DNA of 64,000 bases from Agrypnia vestita (lineage: Eukaryota; Arthropoda; Insecta; Trichoptera; Phryganeidae), in NCBI GenBank assembly GCA_016648135.1, contig JADDOH010023082.1:1-64000 (forward strand). Direction: 5' to 3'. Position numbers and translations under genes: made by a program. Within the stretch, counting starts at the first letter, position 1; each line of letters opens with the position of its first letter. The notes below the pieces were generated by a model. That model was not told where the DNA came from, did no database searches, and was given only the letters and a program-made list of their open reading frames with translations. This document shows, piece by piece, positions 55,545 to 64,000 of this stretch.

Positions 55545-55850
55545 ATCCTAGTAGGGTTTCATCCCCTTTCCTAGTAGGGTCGGGGGCTAAAATACTCAAT
55601 AAGGTGCTTCCACATTTTTCTGTCTTGCGCTGCTTCAGCATGAGTCAACCAGTCCAGACCCATTTTGTTTTCGTACACATTTTGTTATTGTTTCTCCTAG
55701 CTTAATCTGGTTTGTCTTCCTTCAGGAGTTGCCAAGAGGATTCTTCTTGAAAATCGTTCCTCTGGCATAGCACATGTCCAAGCCGCGATTTGTGATTTTT
55801 CTATATGTAGGAGTAGGACCTCCATGCCGAGTTCGTGCATTATTATTTGA
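55545..55850 (-). mobile_element. LINE family B 3' end, copy B2
   Basis: Closely parallel to 30768-31060 (CCTAGTAGGGTCGGGGGC, GTGCTTCCACATTTTTCTGT, GAGTCAACCAGTCCAGACCC, GTCCAAGCC). The minus strand reads the same MGLDWLTH-type coding end with several small deletions. Confidence 0.8.
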
Positions 55851-56117
55851 TTAATTATTTATATATTTGATAATTATTTGAGCCATCTGGTGGCGTTAGC
55901 GACTTACATTATATATTTAAATTAATGCATATTACTAATGACATATGCGATACAGTGTAATGGATGCCCTTATAAGTTTTAATTATCATTAAACTGAAAA
56001 TTACAAAAAAATAAAAAGAGCATTTAATTAAGAAAGCATTAATTCAATGTTCTCATTTTATTTAATAACAATTTTGAAATCTTACAAATTTTGTTAATTG
56101 GATTTAGATATATTCAA

Positions 56118-56205
56118 CCCTGATGAAGAAGGCTCAGCTGTGAGCCGAAACTTAATTACTCATTTACTCAATAAAGTTAATTACTCAATAAAGTGGTGTC
56201 AAGGG
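56118..56205 (+). repeat. CGAAAC-hairpin motif with AATAAAGTGGTGT tail
   Basis: CCTGATGA (56119-56126), a spacer AGAA, hairpin GGCTCA-GCTG-TGAGCC (56131-56146), then GAAAC (56147-56151). The tail AATAAAGTGGTGT matches the end of the unit at 63680-63700. The stem is perfect. Confidence 0.7.
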
Positions 56206-56209
56206 ATAT

Positions 56210-56870
56210 TTTATTTAAAGATAATATGTCTCACTACAAAGTATTTGATTCGAGTGAAAGTTTAATTTTAATTAATAATTTAAATTCATATTCACCAAAT
56301 ATGCAATAAATCACGCAAATTCTAAACTCGAGAACAACAATCTACCCCCATAAATGCGACGCCAATACGACTACATGAAAAGGATTAAGAAATCTAACGA
56401 ACAACCCCTCAAAGCTAGTTTAGATACATACGTAATACATTATGTAGAGGATACGTAATCAAATCACCAGACACTTTATTGCGTTTGATTGGATTTCAAA
56501 ACAATTGTCCACACACTCGTTACAAGTATAGCTTGCAAAGCTACCCTTGCCTTCTAGAATAACACCCTGAAATAACTTAGGGTACGGAGGGTGCACGTGG
56601 GTGGAAATGAATCTTCAATTTAATTTGATACATAGAACTGGGCAGCCAACAACAACCTTATAGAAGTTGATAGAGTTGTATTGGAAGGTTAATTAAGCGT
56701 GGTGCATTTTTCCTGTCAACTTTCACGATTTTATTATATCTGATAACATTACAGTACGATGCGAATTTAATTATGTATTTTTGGAATTTCTTGATGAACA
56801 TAGTGGTATAATTTGTTAATAATTTTCAGGTATATTAATTTGACTATTTAAGTACCAAAAGTCACAAAAT
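56210..56870. other. Non-coding stretch
   Basis: AT-rich with a more balanced middle (56340-56660). Nothing recognised. Confidence 0.45.
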
Positions 56871-56875
56871 TTATA

Positions 56876-57142
56876 AAACTGGGAAGACTTCGGTGGCTGA
56901 GTCATGTGGAAAGAATGTTCGAGCATCAAGCACCAAAGTCCATGCTGAACTCAAGGCCGATAGGGCGAAGGAGCTTAGGAAGGCCAAAATTAAGATTGAG
57001 TGACAACGTTCTGAAAGATATCTCTGCCTTAGAGCTTCGAAACTGGAGAGAGCTGGCACTAGACCGAGATGAGTGGAGGAAAATTATTGAGGAGGTCAAG
57101 ACCCACCAAGGGTTGTAGTGCCAAGAATGATGATGATGATTT
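56876..57142 (+). mobile_element. LINE family C 3' end with GAT-repeat tail
   Basis: One frame reads RLRWLSHVERMFEHQAPKSM, then NSRPIGRRSLGRPKLRLSDN, NWRELALDRDEWRK and EEVKTHQGL before a stop at 57116-57118. It is followed by a (GAT)n tail (57127-57141). About 80 C-terminal codons of a non-LTR polyprotein remain, unbroken, which suggests a younger insertion than most here. A minus copy is at 6484-6595. Confidence 0.85.
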
Positions 57143-57144
57143 AA

Positions 57145-57830
57145 GTACCTAACTGAGTATGTAAGAAATAGCCTGTCAACCCATTTAAAATGTGTAAAAT
57201 CTTAACGATATAAACATGTCTTCATTAGAAACTGACACTGAAAGAATAATACGCGAACAACAGATTTAAAACACAAATACAAATACATTTTTAAACACAA
57301 ATAGATATACGAAACGACCAAAAACGAATAAAAAACTAGTAATAAAAAAACAATTTAATAAAAAAAAGGAGACCGGGCTAAAAAGTACTTCTAAGCTGTT
57401 TAAAAAATTAAGTGACGGACTAAAAAATGAAAGAGGACGCAAATTATTAAACAATTATTACAATCAACCGTGAAATATGGTGAATAATTTAGTTCATATT
57501 TTAAACCATATTTTAAAGAAATATGGTGATTAATTTAGTTCATATTTTAACCATATTTTAAAAATTGAAGAATTTTTTCGAATGTGTTTCGTTGAAAAAA
57601 GTCTTACCAATTCGAAAAACATACCTCTAACATACATAAAAACACTAATTAATGGCAGTAAATTATCTATCCAACAGTTTTTAATGTGTTTTTTTTAATT
57701 TAAAATTTTATTCTCTAAAAAAACATCTCTCAAAAATTATACTGGTGATATTCCTTTAACAGCAAACTTTTGTAGAAATATGTTTAGAAGAAATGAGTTT
57801 AAAGCGTAAGTGAATCTGTTTACCCCGTGG
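57145..57830. other. AT-rich non-coding stretch
   Basis: Short direct repeat of catattttaa-type at 57495-57560 (tggtgaataatttagttcat then tggtgattaatttagttcat). Nothing else. Confidence 0.5.
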
Positions 57831-57834
57831 AATC

Positions 57835-58265
57835 CGTCGGGAGAACCTCACCTATCGAGGGGGTGGGGGGTGGTCCAGCGCGGCTGCCTCCGCACCGGAC
57901 ACCAAGCATTAAGGGACTTAGTTTCGCATGGACGAGGGTTCGATGCCCAGCGCCGGCCATCCCATTATCGTAACAAAGGATTATTATGATTCCAATTACG
58001 TATAAAATTACGAGTGAGAGATTCTCCATGCACACTTCGATTTCCGGAAGGGCTCCGTTCGCGAGCAGTGCATAAATAATGAACGCTGTCAGTCTGATAC
58101 GCGCGGGGGTCACTTTGTATTGTTGTCCCGAAAGGGTTATGAATAAAACCCGGGAGCGCCCGTGTGCGGGAAGGGAGGGTTTCGAATTCGATATCGGCGC
58201 TGAAAGGTTTGGGGATGATGGGAATCAGTTTCGAAAGAGAAATCTTGGGATTCGAACAAAGGCTT
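57835..58265. promoter_or_regulatory. GC island 11, with a possible tRNA-like SINE head
   Basis: GC-rich block. GGTTCGATGCC (57939-57949) fits an RNA polymerase III B box, and TGGTCCAGCG (57872-57881) fits an A box, though 67 nt apart is long. Frames of 97 and 65 codons are unrecognised. It could be a SINE head next to a regulatory island. Confidence 0.3.
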
Positions 58266-58399
58266 TGACATTGTGAGGGAGCTGGAAATGGAAGATGGTG
58301 CTTTTATTGTTTAAAAAGAGTGAGTAGGTATGATAAAACGATTGTCATGCACAGAACTGTATTTAATACGAAATACAGAAATATAATTGAAATAAAAAT

Positions 58400-58770
58400 T
58401 TATAATTTGTATAAAACCATTATTAATTAGATTATCAACATGTTTCGGTAGTCAATCGTACCTTCATGAGGATACAAGGTGGGTATACTAAAAATTAAAA
58501 ATATAAGTAGGTTTACACATCGAAAAGAACAAAAAATAAATATAATTGATAAAAATATATTTTGTTTTCACAACTTATATATACAAATAAATTTAAAATA
58601 AAAAATTGAAGCATAGACAATAAAAATATAAAAAATAATATATGGGAAATGAATAAATAATTAAATACTATCATGAAAACAAATATAAAGGATAATTATT
58701 TGTTAGAAGGATCTGGTCATTTAAAATATTCAATTTACTAAAAATATAAATATGGGAGTTGAATAATTAA
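58400..58770 (-). mobile_element. Penelope-type terminal repeat fragment
   Basis: Matches 63320-63500: CATGTTTCGG near 58440 with the CGAAAC motif on the minus strand (reverse of 58441-58474), then AAATTGAAGCATAGACAATA and ATATGGGAAATGAATAA. No coding sequence. Confidence 0.55.
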
Positions 58771-59069
58771 TTAAGAACTAGTTGGTTAAAAGTGAGAACA
58801 AAAACGCAAAAATGATTTGTTATTTATGATATTTAATAATTTCTAATCAAGCTAATTGTAATGCTATGTAATTTGTATCTAAAATTTGTAAACCGTTTTA
58901 ATTCAAAATAATAATTCGTTAATTCATGTTGATGATTTTATAAAAAATAGTAGTTTCATACAAAATGATATTTTTTTAACTAATAAATATTGTTATCGGA
59001 AAGTTATTTTGCCGTTATTAAAGAAAAAAATATAACAAATTTTTATAAACCACATTAATTATTTTTAGC

Positions 59070-59162
59070 GTCGACCAGTTTCGATAACACTGTATCAGGA
59101 AAGAAGCGTAATAGTAGAAGCATAAGTCCTGGCGGAGACATATTGGTATCGGAATCCGCTGA
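59070..59162. repeat. CGAAAC-hairpin motif, inverted pair
   Basis: On the minus strand CCTGATACAGTGTTATCGAA then ACTGGTCGACGC; on the plus strand CCTGGCGGAGACATATTGGT and ATCGGAATCCG. The two face outward from about 59115. Confidence 0.5.
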
Positions 59163-59477
59163 CCTTAAAAATAAACAATGTCGTTTATATAAAGTTTGTT
59201 ACATTTTTTCGTACTTTTAAATTTTTTATTTTATTTAGGAATTGACGATTCCACAACAAATCAACGAAAAAGGCCGATGCGATTAAAGATTACTTTATAA
59301 AATGCCCACGCGACAATATATCCATGTGACAATAGTTTCAACGACATAATGACAACGAACGAAATTTGTAAATGTTTTTATTTCATTAAAAAGCTTTAAA
59401 AAATAAGAATATACTGATATGGTGACAAAATATTTAAACTTATGTAAACATTGTATTTAAAAAAACCCCATTTATTT

Positions 59478-59627
59478 TGAATTGAAGCTTAAAATGTATG
59501 AAAATGTTTTACAAAAGAAAAATATTGTAACGTTTGAAAATATCTGCTCTATTCATCTATTAATCGCTTACAGTAATATCTATACAATTACTAACTTAAA
59601 GGTGATGTGTTTAGTGTGTACGCATGT

Positions 59628-59689
<62 letters not shown>

Positions 59690-59880
59690 GAGAGTGTGTT
59701 TCTGTGTGTTTGAGAATGTTTGCGTTTGTGTGTGAGTTTGTGTATGTGTGTGAGTGTATGTATGTGTGTGGGTGTGTGTGTATGCGTTATGCATTAGTTT
59801 TAAGCCTATGTGTTCGATATTTTAAGTTTTTGCTTAAGAATGTAATTCTATGCCAAGGAAATTCTCGTATTGAAAGGATA
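59478..59880 (+). repeat. Repeat family V, copy 2, with long TG microsatellite
   Basis: Same landmarks as 5290-5615. The TG tract is expanded to about 180 bp of (TG)n with TTTG, GAGA and CG interruptions (59609-59790). The 187-codon open frame over it is cysteine/valine repeat and should not be called a gene. Confidence 0.75.
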
Positions 59881-60049
59881 AGGCCGGCGCCACACTGCGC
59901 GTGTCTTTTCCGTCGCGTCAAATCGGCAAAACAAATGGATCCACCGATCATCCGCGTAGTGTGTTTGATAAGCGCATATTGTATTAAAATAAATATAGCG
60001 GCGTTCCGCGACCGGAGGAATTTCGCGGAAAATGAAAAAAATTAAATTT

Positions 60050-60655
60050 CAAAAGTTTTTGGATTTATTAAAATCTTTACCTATTCTAAATATATAAAAT
60101 ATATATCCCGCTACGAGGGCCGCCAAAGTATATTAACAAAGTATATTATTATTTTATTTTATTTTTTTATTTTCATTTATTGGTTTTCTTACAGCCATAT
60201 AATTAATCAATCTTGAAAAAAAACAATAATTGATGTACAGAGTTTTGGGCCAATTACAAGAAAACACACATATACAATCGATAAAAAAATAAGAAAAAAC
60301 ATGTCCAATAGTGAGTTTGTGTGAGTGTGTGTATTTGTGTGTTTATTTATTTATTTTGTTTTGGGAAAAAATTAACAGCAAAACAATCTTAAAAATTTTC
60401 CACTGAATTTAAAATTTTTCTTTAATATACATTAATAGCGAGTGGAGAGGGTGGAGGGGAATGTGGGACGGGAGTGGAAGGGAAGATATAATGTACAAAT
60501 TAGTTTGGGTGCGGTAGTGTAGATATTGTTTGTTTTATGTTTCTTATTGTTGCGTTGAAAATGTCAATGTGGTGATAGTTTTATAACGATAAAATACTAA
60601 AAATAAAACATTTTGAATTTATGTAGTTGAAAAAGAAACGACATCTGTCAACCTC
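60050..60655. other. AT-rich non-coding stretch
   Basis: A short TG/TTTA tract at 60310-60355. Nothing else recognised. Confidence 0.5.
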
Positions 60656-60659
60656 ACTA

Positions 60660-60990
60660 ACAAAATTCTGCGTAGTTACAAAAAGTGGTTAAAAGCCCCG
60701 TCAACAGATGACCTGCAGAGAGCGAATTGACGCATGGCGGGGTGATGGCGGATTTGCGTAGAGCGTCCCAAAGTAAAGCAGGTGCTCGCGAAGTTTGGGA
60801 CCGGCGACAGTTTATTGTTAGTGGGGGAGGCTTTACGGTGTGAACGAACCTCAACGATTTAATATTTCAATAAGTGAAGTTTCGCGCGCTTCATAGAGGG
60901 CTGCAGAGTGACTGATGGCGGCCGAAGGCTGGTCGACTAATCAGGGGCGGATTTCGATAAGAATCTTCGTTCGCGACGGCGGAATAAACT
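60660..60990. promoter_or_regulatory. GC island 12, possible regulatory element
   Basis: GC-rich with GCAGGTG (60778-60784, E-box-like) and repeated GATGGCGG phrases (60745-60752, 60913-60920). No recognisable frame. Confidence 0.3.
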
Positions 60991-61189
60991 GAATTAATGA
61001 TTTCGTGGTTCGAGGCTGATAAGTGAAAACTTTCATTTATTTAAGGGTTTTACAATTTTAAGAAGATGTTTTTTCTGCCAGGTCATGATAAAATGTGATA
61101 AAGTAAAAGTTTCTATAAAATATTTTGAATTTATACTGCTTTAAGGGATCACACAAGTCTGGGGATAAAATTTAGGTAAAAATGGGTAG

Positions 61190-61500
61190 TCTGTACTAAT
61201 ATATAAAGAGGTAAAGTTTGTAAGTTTGGATGTATGGCGTAATCTCCAAAACTATGGGTCCGATTTCAAAAATTCTTTCACCAATATTTAGAATGGACAT
61301 TCGTGGTGAATATAGGCTATACACTATCCCGTTAAAATAAAGAGGCTTTTCGTGTTGACCTATTTTACAACTAAAGTCGACGAGAAAATGGTCGAGCTGT
61401 TTTAACGGTAAGAGATATTTAATACTTTCTATAGAGAAGTTAATACAAATTGATAAAATATATCTCTTTGTAAAATATAGCTAGTATTTTACAAAGAGAT
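61190..61500 (+). mobile_element. Helitron copy H4 with terminal 16 bp hairpin
   Basis: It begins TCTGTACTAATATATAAAGA and keeps the shared body with a deletion of the middle coding-like stretch. CTAG at 61481-61484 followed by T fits the 3' end. That CTAG sits in the loop of a perfect hairpin: ATCTCTTTGTAAAATA (61462-61477), loop TAGCTAG, and TATTTTACAAAGAGAT (61485-61500). Confidence 0.7.
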
Positions 61501-61551
61501 GATAATTTTTTTACTGGAACTTATTAAGATACACATCATGTTATTATTTGA

Positions 61552-61690
61552 GGAATTGGTGAGCGTTGCATTGTGTAAAGAGATTAATTAAGCCAGCTCA
61601 TACAGGTCAAAAGCTCCGAGCCTATTATAAAGACACGTTTCCCATATAAATAGCTTCGTCTCTGTGAGACTTGAATAATTGATCTTAGTT
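61552..61690 (-). mobile_element. MITE family M, copy M12
   Basis: GCGTTGCATTGTGTAAAG, AAGCCAGCTCATACAGGT and the end AGCTTCGTCTCTGTGAGACT, in minus orientation. Confidence 0.75.
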
Positions 61691-61694
61691 ACAA

Positions 61695-62435
61695 CATAAG
61701 GCGTTTTGGACGAATTATCCTAAATCCAAATAAAGCGTAACGAGTGAAAATAAATGTATTTTCTACGACATCAATGATATTTTGATTAAGTACAAAAAAT
61801 GTAAGGACTGGTGACTATGTGTCCTATTTGAAATTTAGGTGCGGGTCTCGGCTGTACACGGCGCCGTGTAACGTTTTGGATTATACTTTCAAAAATCAAA
61901 ACACTCGGAAGGGGAAACACAAAAGTTGGCTCCGAACCGCCGACGCACGCACACAAAGACGGCCTGGACGCTAAAAACTTTTTCAATTAATGTTGTAATT
62001 TTGTACATAGGCCGACCTCTGTGGGTGGATGATTGAATTATGAAGGGAAATAAATAGGCTTCGGTGTTTTGGTACATTTCAAAGCTTTTATGATTCGAGG
62101 ATTTATCTCGTTATCTTGTTTCACCCTTTAATTTTAAATATTAATGAAAAAGAATGGATTTTTTATTTAAAAAAAATGTCTGCAAAATTTGAATGAAATG
62201 AATTTGGAGTTGGTAGAAATAAGTAGGTGTAGTATTGTCAAACTAACAAATTATCATATATAGCCAACTAATTTTTACCTCGAACGAAAATGTTACAATA
62301 TTAATAATTCTATCATCGTTTTCATCCATGTTAAGCCACTTTTTTCTACCATTTTATTTTAAATAAATATAATTAATTAAAATATATCAACACATCAAAT
62401 GAATGAATTAGAGATCTAGAGCCTGATTAGAAGCC
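61695..62435. other. Non-coding stretch
   Basis: A moderately GC patch at 61830-61980 has two overlapping minus frames that are not recognisable. The rest is AT-rich. Confidence 0.4.
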
Positions 62436-62439
62436 TGAA

Positions 62440-62585
62440 TAACCGTCGAGCTTGCATGCGAAGATGTACGAATGTAGACGAAGCGAAAGTTGTATGTTAG
62501 GACAGAAGAGTATGGCGCTCTATCCTCTCTGCCTACCCCCACGGGGAAACGGCGTGATGGTAAGTTAGTTAGTTAGTTAGTAAGA
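62440..62585 (+). mobile_element. LINE family A 3' end, copy A5
   Basis: CGTCGAGCTTGCATGCGAAG, GAAGCGAAAGTTGTATG, AGGACAGAAGAGTATGGCGC, GGGGAAACGGCGTGATGG, then a TTAG/TAAG repeat tail (62560-62582). It covers the last coding residues and 3' end only. Confidence 0.85.
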
Positions 62586-62864
62586 ATCTAGAGAAAACCT
62601 ATGCTAGTTATCTACACCTCTCAATTGTTTTATGTTTGCTGTTAGAAGTAAAGTGGTATGATTGTAAGGGAGGCGAAATCAACCTCTAGGAAGAAGTATT
62701 ATTATGAATAAAAACAGTAATTTCTGTATATTTTACATACATTTCTTTTGATACGAGAATATCACTACTACATGTTTCGGAAAATTTGATCCGTTTTCTA
62801 CTTCAATTCAGCGAATACTGAAGTGTGCGGTAGTTGTGTCTGGTATATAGGTTAAGAGTCCAGT

Positions 62865-63069
62865 GGGACTAGATAGGGTATCTAGGTGGTGGAAGAAAGG
62901 GTATGTATATGTATATAAATATGATCGAACAGGCAGATCAATAGAAACTAGAATTAAAGGACATAATAATGATTCAGAATTTGCCAACCAACTTATAGAA
63001 AACAATCAACATTCAAGAAATATGCAAAATCCTAAATGGTTTTGCCAATATGTTGATAGAGACGATTAA
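62865..63069 (+). pseudogene. Penelope-like element, GIY-YIG nuclease remnant
   Basis: The frame ending at 63069 reads YVYKYDRTGRSIETRIKGHN, then NDSEFANQLIENNQHSRN. This follows the order of the GIY-YIG endonuclease tail of Penelope-like retroelements (YIGxTGRSxxTRxxEH, then SxxAxHxxExxH). The strand Y-I-G is eroded to YKYD, the RTGRS and TR residues are kept, and the first H of ExxH appears as N-N-Q-H. No reverse transcriptase domain lies upstream, so the element is 5' truncated. It stands 220 bp before a large inverted repeat of Penelope terminal type. Confidence 0.6.
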
Positions 63070-63292
63070 GAGACAAAAAGGTTCCTGGTTGGATTGGGCA
63101 TCAATGGGATGAAAATCCACCTATCTTTATAATTTTTTGTCTTTTCTTAATCTTTTGATCCGTTCCTGGAATATCACATCTTCTACCTTTAATTGCCCGT
63201 AAAGTTATCTATAGGCAATTATGAATATTGCAATCACCGCCAATGGCAACAATTCTCTTCTTCAAAAACACACAGCAAAATTATTTTGTGAA

Positions 63293-63715
63293 ATTATTTA
63301 TAGAATTAAACTTTGTTTACACCACTTTTTTATGATTGATAAAATTCAACATGTTTCGAAGCCAATGGCCTCTTCGTCAGGATAACAAAAATAAAATTAA
63401 AAAATCGAAGTATAGATAATCAAAATATTAAAAGTTAAATATGGAAAATGAATAATATAAAGTATCTACCTACTTGTATGTTATAAATAATCAGGTCCTT
63501 TTTGCAAATAGTTATCTTTTAAATTTATTTTCATGTTAAGTAGGTACTTTATATTATTTGTTTTCCATATATAACTTTTTAATATTTTGATTATCTATAC
63601 TTCGATTTGTAAATTTTTTTTTTATCCTGACGAAGAAGCCATTGGCTTCGAAACATGTTGAATTTTTTCAATAATAAAAAAAGTGGTGTAAAGAAAGTTT
63701 AATTCTATAAATTAT
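63293..63715. mobile_element. Inverted terminal repeat unit beside the Penelope-like remnant
   Basis: A 0.42 kb palindrome. TATAGAATTAAACTTTGTTT at 63300 is mirrored by AAGAAAGTTTAATTCTATAA at 63690-63710, with arms of about 190 bp and a centre near 63505. Each arm carries the full hairpin motif: plus strand CTGACGA (63627-63633), GAAGCC-ATT-GGCTTC (63635-63649) and GAAAC (63650-63654); minus strand GTTTC at 63353-63357 and TCGTCAG at 63374-63380. The AAAGTGGTGTAAAG tail is shared with 56118-56205. Inverted terminal repeats are a known habit of Penelope-like elements. Confidence 0.75.
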
Positions 63716-63719
63716 AATT

Positions 63720-64000
63720 CTCATTTTGATTCTCTGACTGCGCTCTGCTCATCCGCGCCATCTGCTTGCACAGCGCTGACTTGAACGCATCTATTTCCTC
63801 CCGTATTTGTATAATAATTGTTTAAGAAGTGCTTTATCGCCCGCATTTACTTAGTCCCGCATCTAGCATTACAAGTGAAATTTTCAAGCAGCTGATTGGA
63901 CCAGAGGAGGATAGTGGCATCCCGTCACATTCATTTCCATGGAAGGATTAGATTCCTTTCCTGTAGTCTGATTTAGACCGCTTATCGTGGGTGTCTTTTT
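63720..64000. other. Non-coding end of window
   Basis: Balanced composition with no recognisable frame or repeat. Confidence 0.4.

Noticed and set aside
59482..60045. 187-codon open frame, longest in the window
   Set aside because: It runs through the TG microsatellite, giving only alternating cysteine/valine, and then through unrelated DNA.

Overview
The window is eukaryotic, AT-rich, repeat-laden non-coding DNA. No host gene can be supported: no open reading frame looks like a host exon, and the longest ones run through simple repeats or transposon pieces. The mix of A|T-flanked Helitrons, tRNA-headed SINEs, many short inverted-repeat elements, several kinds of non-LTR retrotransposon tails and frequent taggtac-type words fits an insect, perhaps Lepidoptera or a related order. 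The order is an inference; insect is fairly secure.

Layout. 0-10 kb: a CCAAT/AP-1/TATA promoter block (840-1200), an unusual row of five small hairpins (2072-2228), a decayed Jockey/CR1-like reverse transcriptase (4137-4700), several retrotransposon tails, and a probable solo LTR (9037-9565). 10-24 kb: LINE tail A1, a GC island (12.7-13.06 kb), SINEs inside inverted repeats, a Helitron with intact ends (14907-15360), and a DNA transposon holding a broken reverse transcriptase (19075-20863). 24-36 kb: GC-rich islands that resemble regulatory DNA, MITEs, a LINE B tail, and promoter-bearing LTR-like repeats. 36-47 kb: dense MITEs, LINE A tails, and very large palindromes, including a 1.09 kb fold-back with TTAA at both ends (44190-45277). 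47-64 kb: more MITEs, Helitrons, SINEs, a 0.5 kb palindrome (53559-54060), a TG-rich repeat, and a Penelope-like GIY-YIG remnant followed by a 0.42 kb inverted repeat (62865-63715).

The strongest unexplained theme is a small recurring motif, C-CTGAYGA, then a short hairpin, then CGAAAC, found at about nine places and often as inverted pairs. It resembles the core of a hammerhead ribozyme. Two copies lie directly beside the Penelope-like remnant, and Penelope-like elements are known to carry such ribozymes. A second theme is about a dozen GC-rich islands of 150-400 bp in otherwise AT-rich DNA. They have no convincing reading frames but hold developmental-type binding words, so the window may be a large intron or gene desert next to a developmental gene.

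All repeat families were found by eye from similarity between copies inside this window. Family names (A-E, M, N, Q, R, U, L and so on) are local labels only.
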